Positions 17,067 through 27,282 are shown, numbered from the stretch's first letter. The stretch: 64,000 nt of DNA from an uncultured Paracoccaceae bacterium (GCA_947492825.1 CANLNT010000001.1:434001-498000); one strand, 5' to 3'. Notes: a model not told the origin generated them from the sequence alone. Numbers and translations are program-made.

Positions 17067-17737
17067 ACTGGCAGGACCTTTTTGTTGGCGAAACTGGCTG
17101 CCAATTGCGCGGGGTCATATTCAGTGCGCACCCAGTCGCGGATGCTGATCGAGCCGCGCGATAGGCGCTCGGCATAAAGGTCCAGCATGTGGTCCTGCAC
17201 GCCGGTTTTGGTAAAGCGCAGATGCAGGAAGCGCACTGACAATTGCCGCTGCGCCTCGGCCACCGTGCCGCCCTGATCCAGCACATAAAGGGCAGAGGCC
17301 AGACCGGCCCGATCCGCACCTGATTTGCAATGCATCACAAAAGGGCGGGGGATGGTGTCAAACGCCTCAAGCAGGGCCAACAGGCTGTCGACCGGCGCCG
17401 GTTTCCGGGCCTGCAGATCAACGCTGACAAGGGTCAGGCCAAGGGCTTCGCAGCTTTCAACTTCAAACAGATAAGGCGCGCGCATGCCTTGGCCGCGCAG
17501 GTTCAACACCGCCTTGATCCCCTGATCACGGTAGGCTTGAAGCCGTTTGTGCGTGGGGTGGTTCGACCGGAACACATCGGGGGCGACTTGTCCAAAGTTG
17601 GTCCAGAAGGTGCGCAGGATACCGTGGTCTTTCCAAAGTAGGTACCGGTGGGATCGCGCACGTTGCACCGGGTCGTCGATGTCGCGGCCATACCTGTCGT
17701 CGCGCGTCGTCAGGGTCTGAACAAGTCTGCGCAACAT
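17063..17737 (-). CDS. Dual-specificity/tyrosine phosphatase family protein
   Basis: 224 residues from the ATG at 17737 (MLRRLVQTLT), the start I expect from family members; an upstream TTG at 17785 would add 16. The CX5R phosphatase loop is MHCKSGADRAG (C137, R143), with FWTNFGQVAPDVFRSNHP near the N-terminus typical of bacterial DSP-like phosphatases. The conserved position of a general acid Asp (VDLQA, D107) fits. Phosphoprotein or phospholipid substrate unknown. Its stop overlaps the ABC exporter start, suggesting a joint role in envelope function. Confidence 0.85.
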   Translation of the reverse strand: MLRRLVQTLTTRDDRYGRDIDDPVQRARSHRYLLWKDHGILRTFWTNFGQVAPDVFRSNHPTHKRLQAYRDQGIKAVLNLRGQGMRAPYLFEVESCEALGLTLVSVDLQARKPAPVDSLLALLEAFDTIPRPFVMHCKSGADRAGLASALYVLDQGGTVAEAQRQLSVRFLHLRFTKTGVQDHMLDLYAERLSRGSISIRDWVRTEYDPAQLAASFANKKVLPV

Positions 17738-17884
17738 AAGGGGGCTTTCGGATCGCGATGCGTGATGAAACGGGTCTATGCGCAAATGGGGTCTGTGGGC
17801 AAGTTTGGCAAGCGATTGAGGGTGTTGACGCGGCCGGGCAGGCGGCTAGGGTCCGGGGAAATCACCCCTGATGGATAGCCGCCC

Positions 17885-19060
17885 ATGACCCTTGCCAACG
17901 GACGCCCGTACCTTGCCATTCCCGGCCCATCGGTCGTGCCTGATGCGGTGTTGCGGGCGATGCATCGTGCGTCGCCCAACATCTACGAAGGCGAGCTTTA
18001 TGATGTGACCGACAGCTTGATGCCGGACCTCTGCGCCGTTGCGCGTACCCAACACCATGTGGCGATCTATATTGGCAACGGTCACGCCGCGTGGGAGGCG
18101 GCATTGGCCAATACGCTGTCGCGCGGTGATACGGTGCTGGTGCTGGCCACTGGGCTGTTCTGCAAAAGCTGGGGCGACATGGCGAAGGCCCTTGGCTTGA
18201 ACGTGCAGATCATTGATTACGGCCATGCATCTGATGTCGATCTGGATCAGGTGGCCGCGGCACTTGCTGCTGACAAGACCCATGCGATCAAGGCGGTTTT
18301 GGCGGTGCATGTGGATACTTCAACCTCTGTCCGCAATGACATTGCGGGGCTGCGCACCGTGCTGGATGCGGCCGGACATCCGGCCCTTCTGATGGCCGAT
18401 TGCATCGCGTCTTTGGGGTGTGACCGGTATGAGATGGATGCTTGGGGTGTCGATGTCACTGTCGCGGCCTGCCAGAAAGGGTTGATGACCCCGCCGGGTA
18501 TCAGCCTTGTGTTTTTCAACCACCGCGCCCACGCGGCGCGCGGCGATCTGGTGACCCATTACTGGGACTGGCGCCCAAGGGTAAACCCTGAAGGGTATTG
18601 GCAAAAATTCGATGGCACGGCGCCTACACATCACCTTTTTGGGCTGCGCGCAGCGCTTGATATCATCCATGCCGAAGGAATGGACGCGATCTGGAACCGC
18701 CACGAAAAGCTGGCCAATGCGATCTGGGCCGCGTTCGAGAAATGGTCAGACGAAGGTGAGATGCGGCTGAATATCAGTGACCCTGGCAAACGTTCCCGCG
18801 CGATGACATCAATTGGCACCGGACCCGGGGACGCGGACCGGTTGCGGCAGTGGTGCGAGCACAAGGCGGGCCTAACCCTTGGGATCGGTCTGGGCCGCAC
18901 GCCGGCGGACAGTTGGTTTCGGCTGGGGCATATGGGCCATGTGAACGGGCATATGATCCTGGGTGTGCTGGGCACGATTGAGGCGGGGTTGACCGCACTG
19001 GAGATCCCGCACGGAGGCGGCGCACTGGATGCAGCGGCTGCCGTTATCGCGACCGCGTGA
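17885..19060 (+). CDS. Class V PLP-dependent aminotransferase (serine/alanine-glyoxylate type)
   Basis: 391 residues. Fold type I class V features: PLP-binding Asp in LLMADCIASLG (D172), Schiff-base lysine in VAACQKGLMTPPG (K198), N-terminal PGPSVVPDAVLRAM glyoxylate-transaminase motif, and C-terminal arginine region LTLGIGLGRTPADSWFRLGHMG. Such enzymes move the amino group of serine or alanine to glyoxylate in C1 and photorespiratory-like metabolism; the exact donor is not determined. Convergent with a small membrane protein gene, 3' ends overlapping by 17 bases. Confidence 0.85.
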   Translation: MTLANGRPYLAIPGPSVVPDAVLRAMHRASPNIYEGELYDVTDSLMPDLCAVARTQHHVAIYIGNGHAAWEAALANTLSRGDTVLVLATGLFCKSWGDMAKALGLNVQIIDYGHASDVDLDQVAAALAADKTHAIKAVLAVHVDTSTSVRNDIAGLRTVLDAAGHPALLMADCIASLGCDRYEMDAWGVDVTVAACQKGLMTPPGISLVFFNHRAHAARGDLVTHYWDWRPRVNPEGYWQKFDGTAPTHHLFGLRAALDIIHAEGMDAIWNRHEKLANAIWAAFEKWSDEGEMRLNISDPGKRSRAMTSIGTGPGDADRLRQWCEHKAGLTLGIGLGRTPADSWFRLGHMGHVNGHMILGVLGTIEAGLTALEIPHGGGALDAAAAVIATA

Positions 19061-19223
19061 TGTGCCGCAGGCCAAGATCAATCAGGGCTGAGGTGATGAC
19101 GGCCCAGAGAAATCCGAAAATTGCGGCGATGACCCAAAGCCCCATGAAGAGAATCACCCACAGGGTGCCAAGGAAGGCATTTGTGTAATCCTCGACCCGG
19201 CCGGGGTGTTTGTTGTCGCGCAT
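19044..19223 (-). CDS. Small membrane protein, 59 aa
   Basis: Start at 19223 chosen because gagggagg lies just upstream; a longer reading from 19253 adds ten residues. Sequence MRDNKHPGRVEDYTNAFLGT, then one or two hydrophobic helices (residues about 18-48), then a basic end HITRSR. Similar short proteins with the PGRVEDY motif appear familiar from roseobacters. Function unknown. It lies between two genes and is in line with the aminotransferase gene upstream of it on the minus strand (43 bases). Confidence 0.6.
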   Translation of the reverse strand: MRDNKHPGRVEDYTNAFLGTLWVILFMGLWVIAAIFGFLWAVITSALIDLGLRHITRSR

Positions 19224-19265
19224 GAAGCCTCCCTCACCTTCAAAATAGCGCAAAAGATTGAAAAA

Positions 19266-20381
19266 TCATTGATCTGATCGCGCGGCGGCCAGCGCTTTGG
19301 GCAATGCGGCGGCAAAAGCGGCGATTTCGGCAGCAGGACCACAGCTGATCCGGATGCAGCGATCTTGCGGAGCGACGAAGGGCATGCGGACAAAGATGCC
19401 CTGTTCCACAAGGGATTTCAGCACCTTGCGGGCAAAATCCCCGTCCTGGCCGCAGTCAATGGCGACGAAATTTGTGGCCGAGGGCAGTGGTGTCAGCCCG
19501 TTTTCCAGTGCAATCGCGCCGATCCTGTCGCGGCAGGTGGCGACGCGCGTTTTGACCTCTGCCAGCCAGTCTTCGTCTTGCAGGGCGGCCAATGCAGCGG
19601 CTTGGCTGATGCGCGACATGCCGAAGTGATTGCGGACTTTGTTGAAGGCCATGATGAGGGGTTTTGACCCAAGCGCATAGCCGATGCGGGCGCCAGCGAG
19701 GCCGTAAGCCTTTGAAAAGGTGCGTAATCGGATGACGCGGGGGTCATCGGGTGCAACGGCGGGGGAGGTGCCGTCGGGGGCCAGTTCGACGTAGGCCTCA
19801 TCAAGAATCAGCAGGCAGCCTTGCGGGACGGCAGCGATCATCCGCGCCATGGTTTCGGCACTGTGATGGCTGCCCATCGGGTTGTCGGGATTGGCGATGT
19901 AGATCAGTTTTGCCTGTGTTTCCCGGGCCTTGGCGATCAGGCGGTCGGTGTCCTCGAAGTCACCGGCATAGGGCACACTGTGCAGTTTTCCACCAAACCC
20001 AGCGACGTGATAATTGAAGGTCGGATAGGCACCGGCAGAGGTGACAACGGCGTCGCCGGGCGCAATTGTGAGGCGCACCAAAAGGCCCAGCAGGGTGTCG
20101 ATGCCTGCGTCGATGGCGATGTGAGCGGGGGCGATTCCATGAGTATTTGCAAGGGCTTGGCGCAGGTCATGGTTTTCGGGATCGGCATACATCCAGGCAT
20201 CCTGCGCGGCGTCTTGCATGGCGCGGAGCGCGTGGGGAGACGGGCCAAAGCCGTTTTCATTGGCGCCCAACCGGGCGGTAAAGGTCTGATTTCGTTGCCT
20301 TTCCTGCGCTTCTGGTCCGACGAAAGGGACGGTGGCGGGCAGGGCGGCGGCAAGCGGGGTAAGGCGAGAGTCCTGGGTCAT
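19266..20381 (-). CDS. Histidinol-phosphate aminotransferase-like PLP enzyme
   Basis: 371 residues, fold type I class I/II. Seen: RLGANENGFGPSP (substrate end, 38-50), IANPDNPMG (162-170), LILDEAYVEL (191-200, PLP-binding Asp194 and Tyr197) and LRTFSKAYGLAG (219-230, Schiff-base K224). It fits the HisC family. Because no his genes are near, it may be a second copy acting on histidinol phosphate, aromatic amino acids or another substrate, so I do not give a symbol. Divergent from the 50-aa gene at 20466. Confidence 0.8.
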   Translation of the reverse strand: MTQDSRLTPLAAALPATVPFVGPEAQERQRNQTFTARLGANENGFGPSPHALRAMQDAAQDAWMYADPENHDLRQALANTHGIAPAHIAIDAGIDTLLGLLVRLTIAPGDAVVTSAGAYPTFNYHVAGFGGKLHSVPYAGDFEDTDRLIAKARETQAKLIYIANPDNPMGSHHSAETMARMIAAVPQGCLLILDEAYVELAPDGTSPAVAPDDPRVIRLRTFSKAYGLAGARIGYALGSKPLIMAFNKVRNHFGMSRISQAAALAALQDEDWLAEVKTRVATCRDRIGAIALENGLTPLPSATNFVAIDCGQDGDFARKVLKSLVEQGIFVRMPFVAPQDRCIRISCGPAAEIAAFAAALPKALAAARSDQ

Positions 20382-20465
20382 GGGGAAAGATCACCATGTT
20401 CGCCCCGTGGCTGCAATGGGGCAATGGGATAGGGTGTCATCTGGCCCGAACAAAGGAGAGGCAAG

Positions 20466-20618
20466 ATGTTGAACAGACGTGGTTTTTTGGCAATCACCGG
20501 CGCTGCTGGCGTGGCGCGGTTTGTGCCGGTCGTGGGACGCGAGCGGCGGATTTTGACGCTGGTTTATGACAAGGCATTGGGCGGGATGCGCGCGGTGGAG
20601 AAAGTGGTGTTTCGTTAA
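20466..20618 (+). CDS. 50-aa twin-arginine-like small protein
   Basis: ATG at 20466 behind an excellent ribosome binding site (aaaggagaggcaag). The peptide starts MLNRRGFLAITGAAGVARFV, a twin-arginine pattern (RRGFLA) followed by a short hydrophobic stretch, then ends in LTLVYDKALGGMRAVEKVVF. Followed by a strong terminator. Comparable tiny proteins with an RR motif and a VYDKALGGMRA-like end occur in roseobacters as I recall, so it is probably a real gene. Export by Tat is a guess; the rest after the signal-like part is only about 25 residues. Confidence 0.65.
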   Translation: MLNRRGFLAITGAAGVARFVPVVGRERRILTLVYDKALGGMRAVEKVVFR

Positions 20619-20740
20619 GTGACCGTCACGGCGGCGGCGTTTACCATGATTGAAACAGCGGGGCGGGCCGTTGGTCCGCACGATATTCTGGCGCAACGAT
20701 GCGGCGTTCTGCCCTTTTGACGCGCGCTTGCGTTGCGTCA

Positions 20741-20771
20741 CCCGCCGGAGCTTCCGGCGGGCATATTTTTA
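20741..20771 (+). terminator. Rho-independent terminator after the 50-aa gene
   Basis: Stem CCCGCCGGA (20741-20749) with TCCGGCGGG (20753-20761), three-base loop, then catatttttatt. It is oriented for plus-strand transcripts and also abuts the end of valS on the other strand. Confidence 0.8.
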
Positions 20772-20783
20772 TTCAAAAGAAAG
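20761..20783. repeat. Dispersed 23-bp motif, copy A
   Basis: gcatatttttattcaaaaga followed by aag, ending just before the valS stop codon. It matches 28371-28393 at 20 of 23 positions and is related to the copies at 35485 and 53861. Confidence 0.5.
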
Positions 20784-20785
20784 CC

Positions 20786-23700
20786 TTAGTCGATTTCAGC
20801 CAGTTTTTCGAGCGCGGTGGATAATTGCGCGATTTCTTCGTCTCGCAGCGAAAGATTGTGTTTGGCTTCGGCCACCACTTCATCCGGGGCGGAGGCCACG
20901 AATTTGGGGTTGTTCAGCCGTCCCCGCAGGCCTGTTGCCTCTTTGTTAACTTTTTCCAAGGCTTTGGACAGGCGTGCCTTTTCCGCGTCCACGTCGATGA
21001 TATCGGCCAGCGGCAGGGCAAAGGTGGCCCCCGTTGTCGCAACTGTGATCGACCCTTTGGGGGTGTCGCCCTTGGCGACGCCGGTGATGCGGGCGAGTTT
21101 TTCGATCATTGCCATGTTGTTGGCAAGGGCCGTGTCCGATGCTGCATCGCTATCTGTTTGAACAACCGGGATTTTCAGGCCTGCTGGCACGTTCATCTGG
21201 GCGCGGGCGGAGCGGATGCCTTCGATCAGGGAGATCGTCCAGTTCATTTCGCGGTCGGCATCTTGGTTAACAAGGTCGGCGGCGGTGTAGGTGGGCCAGT
21301 CGGTATGGACCAGCGGCTTGTCCCGTTTGCCCATGATGCCCCAGAGGTCTTCGGTCACAAACGGCATGATCGGGTGGAGCAGGATCACGCATTGGTCGAG
21401 GACCCATGCCATAACCTCTTGCGTTTCCTTCTTTTCTTCCGGTGTGCCGTCGAGCAGCAGCGGTTTGGACAGTTCCACGTACCAGTCACAGACCTTGCCC
21501 CAGACAAAGGCATAAAGCGCGTTGGCGGCGTCGTTGAAGCGGTATTCGGTGAGGGCGGCGTCCACGACTTCACGTGTGCGGGCGGTTTCGCCCACGATCC
21601 AAGCGTTAACAGTTCGGAGGTCATGCACATCTGATGCAGAACCTATGCACATCGTGTCCGCATCAAAAACGCCGTTCATTTCGGCAAAGCGACAGGCGTT
21701 CCAGAGCTTCGTGCCGAAGTTGCGGTAGCCCTTGATCCGGTCTTCTGAAATTTTCAATACACCACCGATCGCGGCCATGGCGGCGTTGGACATGCGCAGG
21801 GCGTCGGCGCCGTATTGGTCGATCATATCGAGCGGGTCGATGACGTTGCCGGTGGTCTTTGACATCTTCTGACCCTTCGCGTCGCGGACCAGTTGGTGCA
21901 GGTAGACGGTGTGGAAGGGGTTCTTCTGTTCCACCGCCTGGGACATCATCATCATCCGGGCGACCCAGAAGAACAGGATGTCCTGCCCGGTGATCAGCAC
22001 ATCGCCAGGGAAGTATTTTTGCAGCTCGGGGGTGTCCTCGGGCCAGCCAAGGGTGCCGAAGGGCCAAAGGCCGGAGGAGAACCATGTGTCGAGGACGTCA
22101 GGGTCGCGGTAGAGAACGAAGTGCGAGGGATTTGGCAAACGATCAACCCGCGAGTCATGCATTTCCCATGCAAGTTCGGAGTCGGGAAGATCGTCCGGGA
22201 ATGGATTTTCTGGCCATCCTTTTTCTTTATGTTCTTTCGTCCATTCCGCGCGAAAACGGTCACGATCATACTCGTGAATATGGACCTTTTCAGACTCCCG
22301 TCCCAATTTCGCCGAGAAGTACTCATTCGCCATTTGTTTGGCTTCAGAAAAGGACGCTGCACAAAACGGCACTGGTTTCGGTCGATCTGATCCATAGGAG
22401 TCAAATGTGCCGCCAACCGCATACCAAACCGGAATTTGGTGGCCCCACCAGAGTTGGCGCGAGATGCACCATGGCTCGATGTTTTCCAGCCAGTGGTAGA
22501 AGACCTTTTCGCCCGACTCAGGCATGATCTTCACTTCGCCGTTCTTCACTGCGTCCAAAGCGGGGCCGACGATTTTGGCGGTGTCGACGAACCATTGGTC
22601 GGTGAGCATCGGCTCGATGACCACTTTGGAGCGGTCGCCGAAGGGTTGCATGATTTTCTTGGCTTCGACGTAGGGGATTTTGGTGCGTGAATCACGCACC
22701 CTACCTTCGTCGTCCTCGGTCAGGTCATAGTCCGGGTTATCGATCATCACGGCGTTGCCTTCGGCGGTGATGTCGGCAACGACGGCCTTGCGGGCTTCGA
22801 AACGGTCGAGACCGCGGTAGGCCTCTGGCACGAGGTTCATCGCGGCGATCATCGCCTCGTCGAAACCCTGTTCGCCGCTGGCGATGGCTTGGGCGGTGGC
22901 GGCCTCTTCGGCGTAGGGTTTGCCGTCGGCGCGCATAGCACCCTTCGTGTCCATCAGGTTGTACATCGGGATGCCGCCGCGCTTGGCGACTTCGTAGTCG
23001 TTGAAGTCATGCGCACCAGTGATTTTCACCGCACCGGAGCCGAAATTCATGTCGGGGTAGGGGTCGGTGATGATCGGGATCAGGCGGCGCTGTGCTTTGG
23101 GACCCACGGGGATTTCGCAGAGCTTGCCGACGATGGGGGCGTAACGTTCGTCATCCTTGTGGACGGCCACGGCACCGTCGCCCAGCATGGTTTCGGGCCG
23201 GGTGGTGGCGATGGAGACATAGTCGCGGGTCTCGCGCAGGGTGACGTTGCCGTCTTCGTCTTTCTCGACGTATTCATAGGTCTCCCCACCGGCGAGCGGG
23301 TATTTGAAGTGCCACATGTGGCCGTCGACCTCGGTGTTTTCCACCTCGAGGTCGGAGATCGCGGTTTCAAAGTGCGGGTCCCAGTTCACGAGGCGTTTGC
23401 CGCGGTAGATCAGGCCCTTGTCATACATGTCGACAAAGACCTTGAGCACGGCCTCGTGGAAGTTGCCGGGCTTTTCGCCTGCGGGGGCGCTGTCGGCGCC
23501 GGACATGGTGAAGGCAGAGCGTTCCCAGTCCATCGAGTGGCCCATGCGGCGGGCCTGTTGTTCGATAACGCCGCCGGAGGCTTGTTTCCATTCCCAGACC
23601 TTGCCGAGGAATTTCTCGCGGCCCATGTCGGTGCGCTTGGGTTCGCCTTTGGCGGCGAGGTCCTTTTCCACCATCAGCTGGGTGGCGATGCCTGCGTGGT

Positions 23701-23950
23701 CGAGGCCGGGCTGCCAGAGGGTGTCAAAGCCCTGCATGCGTTTCCAGCGGATCAGGATGTCCATCAGGGTTTGGCTGAATGCGTGGCCGACGTGCAGGTG
23801 GCCGGTGACATTGGGGGGCGGCAGCATGATGCAATATGTCGCGGCATCGGTGCGGGCGTTGGCCCCGGCCTTGAATGCGCCGGAGGTTTCCCAATCGGCG
23901 TAAATCTGCGGCTCGCGCGTGGCGGCGTCGAATGTCTTTTCCATCGGCAT
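20786..23950 (-). CDS. valS: Valyl-tRNA synthetase
   Basis: 1054 residues, long for the family. Class I signatures: [15 protein letters not shown] (44-58, HIGH motif) and GQKMSKTTG (693-701, KMSKS). The CP1 editing domain is present ([21 protein letters not shown]). The C-terminal coiled coil contains [20 protein letters not shown]. Between [10 protein letters not shown] (501-510) and the conserved DVLDTWFSS (618-626) the protein has about 105 residues where the family usually has roughly half that; this part is Lys/Glu/Asp-rich and its DNA (about 22125-22400) drops to 43-48% GC, much lower than the flanks. It charges tRNA-Val in the cytoplasm. Confidence 0.96.
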   Translation of the reverse strand: MPMEKTFDAATREPQIYADWETSGAFKAGANARTDAATYCIMLPPPNVTGHLHVGHAFSQTLMDILIRWKRMQGFDTLWQPGLDHAGIATQLMVEKDLAAKGEPKRTDMGREKFLGKVWEWKQASGGVIEQQARRMGHSMDWERSAFTMSGADSAPAGEKPGNFHEAVLKVFVDMYDKGLIYRGKRLVNWDPHFETAISDLEVENTEVDGHMWHFKYPLAGGETYEYVEKDEDGNVTLRETRDYVSIATTRPETMLGDGAVAVHKDDERYAPIVGKLCEIPVGPKAQRRLIPIITDPYPDMNFGSGAVKITGAHDFNDYEVAKRGGIPMYNLMDTKGAMRADGKPYAEEAATAQAIASGEQGFDEAMIAAMNLVPEAYRGLDRFEARKAVVADITAEGNAVMIDNPDYDLTEDDEGRVRDSRTKIPYVEAKKIMQPFGDRSKVVIEPMLTDQWFVDTAKIVGPALDAVKNGEVKIMPESGEKVFYHWLENIEPWCISRQLWWGHQIPVWYAVGGTFDSYGSDRPKPVPFCAASFSEAKQMANEYFSAKLGRESEKVHIHEYDRDRFRAEWTKEHKEKGWPENPFPDDLPDSELAWEMHDSRVDRLPNPSHFVLYRDPDVLDTWFSSGLWPFGTLGWPEDTPELQKYFPGDVLITGQDILFFWVARMMMMSQAVEQKNPFHTVYLHQLVRDAKGQKMSKTTGNVIDPLDMIDQYGADALRMSNAAMAAIGGVLKISEDRIKGYRNFGTKLWNACRFAEMNGVFDADTMCIGSASDVHDLRTVNAWIVGETARTREVVDAALTEYRFNDAANALYAFVWGKVCDWYVELSKPLLLDGTPEEKKETQEVMAWVLDQCVILLHPIMPFVTEDLWGIMGKRDKPLVHTDWPTYTAADLVNQDADREMNWTISLIEGIRSARAQMNVPAGLKIPVVQTDSDAASDTALANNMAMIEKLARITGVAKGDTPKGSITVATTGATFALPLADIIDVDAEKARLSKALEKVNKEATGLRGRLNNPKFVASAPDEVVAEAKHNLSLRDEEIAQLSTALEKLAEID

Positions 23951-24226
23951 GGGTCTGGTCCTGTCTGGTTGACCGTCAGATAGCGAATGGGGCGGGGAAG
24001 GAAAAGGGTGTCTGATCCGGTCGAGCGGCGAATGATGCGCGGACAGTTGGGCGGAGCAGAGGGTGTCAATTGCAGCGAGGGCTCAAGTGAAATTTTGCGC
24101 GGCTTAATGTCGTACGGTGTCCTTATGCCCATGAACGACCGGGAACAGTGATCGCTTCAATCAATATCCCTTTTGAAACCCTGATGCCCGAGGGCTTGCC
24201 ATTTGTCGAAGCGTGCGGCGGTTTGC

Positions 24227-24826
24227 TTAGCTGCTTGAAAGCGGGACGCGCACGCCGGGTTGGATTATTGCAGGGTCGTAGGCTGTGCGGGCAAAGACGG
24301 AGCGGACGCGGTCAGCGAAGTGCGACAGCGGCAGGTGGTCATAGGCGGGGTCGAAAGAACTCTGATCCCAGCGTTCGCAGAATTGCGCGCAGTCGTCGAA
24401 ATAGGGGTGGCCGGCATATTGCTGGCGTTTTTCGGGGTCTGCGCCGACGTGTTCGCCGTAGTAGACCAATTGGAAATCACCGTGCTTTTCGACCACCCAA
24501 GTGACCTGTTCACGCACGAAGGGCCGCAGGATCGTGGCGGCGTATTCGTCGTGATTATAGGGGGCGAAGATGTCGCCGATGTCGTGCAGCAGGGCGGCCA
24601 CGATCCAGTCGATATCCGCGCCGTCACGCTCTGCCCGGGTGGCGGCTTGCAGCGAATGACCGAGGCGGGTGATCTGGTAGCCGGAGAGGCTTTCGTCAAG
24701 GCTGACCAATGCGGTCAATAGCCGGTCGGCGGTGCCTTTGGTGTAGGCGACCTCATGCGCGGTCAGGAAGTCATAGTCTTCCTTGTCGCCGTCTTTCATC
24801 GCGGTAAATTTGACGTGGTCCATCAT
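24227..24826 (-). CDS. HD-domain protein (PhnZ/inositol oxygenase-like branch)
   Basis: 199 residues. The metal-binding pattern is visible: LGHSLQAATRAERDGAD (first His), IVAALLHDIGD (HD pair), APYNHDEYAATILRPF (His) and a later ADRVRSVF segment with Asp. This spacing resembles the PhnZ/TmpB branch of HD proteins, which are mixed-valent di-iron oxygenases acting on aminophosphonates, but simple hydrolases share the motifs. No phosphonate genes are adjacent. The start is supported by aaggcaggg upstream. Divergent from the molybdenum hydroxylase gene, 155 bases between starts. Confidence 0.7.
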   Translation of the reverse strand: MMDHVKFTAMKDGDKEDYDFLTAHEVAYTKGTADRLLTALVSLDESLSGYQITRLGHSLQAATRAERDGADIDWIVAALLHDIGDIFAPYNHDEYAATILRPFVREQVTWVVEKHGDFQLVYYGEHVGADPEKRQQYAGHPYFDDCAQFCERWDQSSFDPAYDHLPLSHFADRVRSVFARTAYDPAIIQPGVRVPLSSS

Positions 24827-24981
24827 GTCCCTGCCTTATTACAAAAGCTGCTTCTACCGGTTGCACCCATCTGTTTCCAAGCAGTCTGCGGGGCGCAAAA
24901 TGGTCCGTCTTGTCCCGCAGCGACATCTGGACACGCAGCACAGGGCGGTTAGGGTCGCCTGTGCACATCACGGAGATCGCA

Positions 24982-27282
24982 ATGGAAAAGTTTGGGCGCA
25001 GCCAACCTGTCAAACGCATCGAGGATCTGCGGTTTTTGACCGGTCAGGGGCGTTATGTGGACGACATTGCACCCGAGAGCGCGCTGGTGGCTTATTTCCT
25101 GCGGAGCAGTCAGGGGCATGGCGATCTGACACCGCCTGATCTGGAGGAGGTGCGCGCCATGCCCGGCGTGGTGATGGCCGCAGCCGCCGCGGATTTGGCG
25201 GCGGCAGGTGTGCGGATGGACATTGGCGGAGGTGTGGTCACCAACCGCGATGGCAGCAAGGGGGCCAAGCCGGTGCGGCCGATTTTGGCGCAAGGTCGCG
25301 TGCGCCATGTGGGCGAAGCGGTGGTGATGATCGTGGCCGAAAGCATGGCGCAGGCCAAGGATGCCGCAGAGGCGATCTGGCTGGAGATCGACGACCGCCC
25401 GGCCAAGGTGGATGTGGGCCCCGGCGGTGAGGTGTTGCACGATGAGGCGCCCGACAATGTGGCCTTTGACTGGGGCATGGGCGATGCGGAGGGCACGGCG
25501 GCTGCGATCAACGACGCGGCCCACGTGGTGCGCCTGCGCGCGCCTGACAACCGGATCATCCCCAACAGTATGGAGCCACGCGGCTGCTATGCCGAACCAG
25601 AGGGCGACCGCCTGCATGTTTCGGTCAACGGGCAGGGGGTCTGGGGCACAAAGGGGCCGGTCGCCAAGGCGCTGGGGATGGATGCTGCTGATCTGCGGGT
25701 CACTAACCCCGATGTGGGCGGCGGATTTGGCACCAAGGCTTTCAACTACCCCGAGACCTTCGCCGTGGCTTTTGCCGCACGCACCCTTGGCCGTCCGGTG
25801 CGCTGGATGTCGGAACGAACCGAAGCCATGCTGACCGACAATGCAGGGCGCGATCTGACCACGGAAGTGGTGATCGGCTTTGATACGGATTTGCGGATCA
25901 TCGGCTATCAGTTGGACACGGTTGCCAATATGGGGGCCTATAATTCGGGCTTTGCGCAGAACATCCAGACCGAGCTGTTCAGCAAGGTTTTGACCGGAAC
26001 CTATGATATTCCAAAGGCTTACATGGCGGTGCGGGGGGTCTATACCAACACCACGCCGGTGGATGCCTACCGCGGTGCGGGCCGGCCAGAGGCGATTTTT
26101 GTGCTGGAACGGGCGATGGATCAGGCCGCGCGGCAGTTGGGTGTTGATCCGCTGGAGCTGCGGAAGCGCAACTTTATCCGGCCCGATCAGTTCCCCTACA
26201 CCACGCCCACGGGTGTGACCTATGACGTGGGCGAGTTCAGCGCGCTGCTGGAACGTGCCGCAGAGGTGGCGGATATGCCGGGCTTTGCCGCAAGGAAAGC
26301 GGACAGTGCCGAAGCGGGTCGGCTGCGGGGGATTGGTCTGTGTTACTATATCGAGAGCATCCTGGGCGATCCCAGCGAGACCACAACGGTGGAGTTCACG
26401 CCGGAGGGGGCCAAGATGTTCGTGGGCACCCAATCAAACGGGCAGGGGCATGAGACGGTTTATGCCCACTTCATGTCCGATCAGACCGGCATTCCGGCGG
26501 ATCAGATTGAGATTGTGCAAGGCGACAGCGATCTGATTGCCACCGGCGGCGGCACCGGTGGGTCACGGTCCGTTACGGTGCAGAACACCGCCACGCTGGC
26601 CACGGTCGAGGTGATCGTGGCGGCCTTTGGTGCCTTTCTGGCCGAGGCTGAGGGGGTGGACGCGAGCGATGTCAGCTTTGATGATGAGCGGTTCCGCATT
26701 GCCGGATCGAACCTGACGCCCAGCATGCTGGAGGTGGCCGAGATGGCACGCGCGGCGGGGCGCGATGATCTGATGCGGCATTCCGCGCGGATCACGCTGG
26801 ATGGGCGCAGTTTTCCAAACGGTTGCCATATCGCCGAGGTGGAGGTTGATCCTGAAACCGGGGTCACGCGGGTGGTGCGCTATGCGGTCGTGGATGACTT
26901 TGGCAATCTGATCAATCCGATGCTGGTTGAGGGGCAAATTCACGGCGGGGTCGCACAGGGCCTGGGGCAGGCGCTGACTGAACATGTGGTTTTTGATGAA
27001 GATGCGCAGTTGTTGACCGCGACCTTCATGGACTACGGCATGCCGCGCGCTGATGACATGCCGATGATCACCTTTCAGACGCGCGGTACGCCAAGTGTTT
27101 ACAACCCGATGGGCATGAAAGGCTGTGGCGAGGCGGGCACGGTGGGCGCGCTGGCCGCTGTGACCAATGCGGCGCTGGATGCGCTGTCAGAGGTGGGTGT
27201 GACGGACGTGGCGATGCCGTTTACGCCGCACCGGGTGTGGCGTTGGGTGCAAGAGGCCAAGGAAGACCGTGTCGCTTCGTGA
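24982..27282 (+). CDS. Molybdopterin-binding large subunit, xanthine dehydrogenase/CoxL family
   Basis: 766 residues from the ATG at 24982 (MEKFGRSQPV), with cggag upstream; the longer frame is rejected. Family features: N-terminal RIEDLRFLTGQGRYVDDI, GGGFGTKAF, and AYRGAGR (362-368), the active-site loop of form II (not the AYXCSFR of true aerobic CO dehydrogenase), then GQGHETVYAHF and GGGTGGSRSV, and near the end MGMKGCGEAGTVGA with the conserved Glu that acts as base. It binds molybdopterin cytosine dinucleotide and hydroxylates an aldehyde or heterocycle. No small (2Fe-2S) or medium (FAD) subunit lies adjacent, so electron partners must be elsewhere. Overlaps the DUF2235 gene by 14 bases. 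Confidence 0.88.
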   Translation: MEKFGRSQPVKRIEDLRFLTGQGRYVDDIAPESALVAYFLRSSQGHGDLTPPDLEEVRAMPGVVMAAAAADLAAAGVRMDIGGGVVTNRDGSKGAKPVRPILAQGRVRHVGEAVVMIVAESMAQAKDAAEAIWLEIDDRPAKVDVGPGGEVLHDEAPDNVAFDWGMGDAEGTAAAINDAAHVVRLRAPDNRIIPNSMEPRGCYAEPEGDRLHVSVNGQGVWGTKGPVAKALGMDAADLRVTNPDVGGGFGTKAFNYPETFAVAFAARTLGRPVRWMSERTEAMLTDNAGRDLTTEVVIGFDTDLRIIGYQLDTVANMGAYNSGFAQNIQTELFSKVLTGTYDIPKAYMAVRGVYTNTTPVDAYRGAGRPEAIFVLERAMDQAARQLGVDPLELRKRNFIRPDQFPYTTPTGVTYDVGEFSALLERAAEVADMPGFAARKADSAEAGRLRGIGLCYYIESILGDPSETTTVEFTPEGAKMFVGTQSNGQGHETVYAHFMSDQTGIPADQIEIVQGDSDLIATGGGTGGSRSVTVQNTATLATVEVIVAAFGAFLAEAEGVDASDVSFDDERFRIAGSNLTPSMLEVAEMARAAGRDDLMRHSARITLDGRSFPNGCHIAEVEVDPETGVTRVVRYAVVDDFGNLINPMLVEGQIHGGVAQGLGQALTEHVVFDEDAQLLTATFMDYGMPRADDMPMITFQTRGTPSVYNPMGMKGCGEAGTVGALAAVTNAALDALSEVGVTDVAMPFTPHRVWRWVQEAKEDRVAS

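Noticed and set aside
22889-23983. A long plus-strand open frame of 364 codons opposite valS
   Set aside because: It lies entirely antisense to valS and has the Gly/Val/His-rich composition expected of a GC-rich shadow frame; no ribosome binding site or motif.
24949-26433. A 494-codon minus-strand frame opposite the molybdenum hydroxylase gene
   Set aside because: Antisense shadow; His- and Arg-rich composition, no recognised motif.
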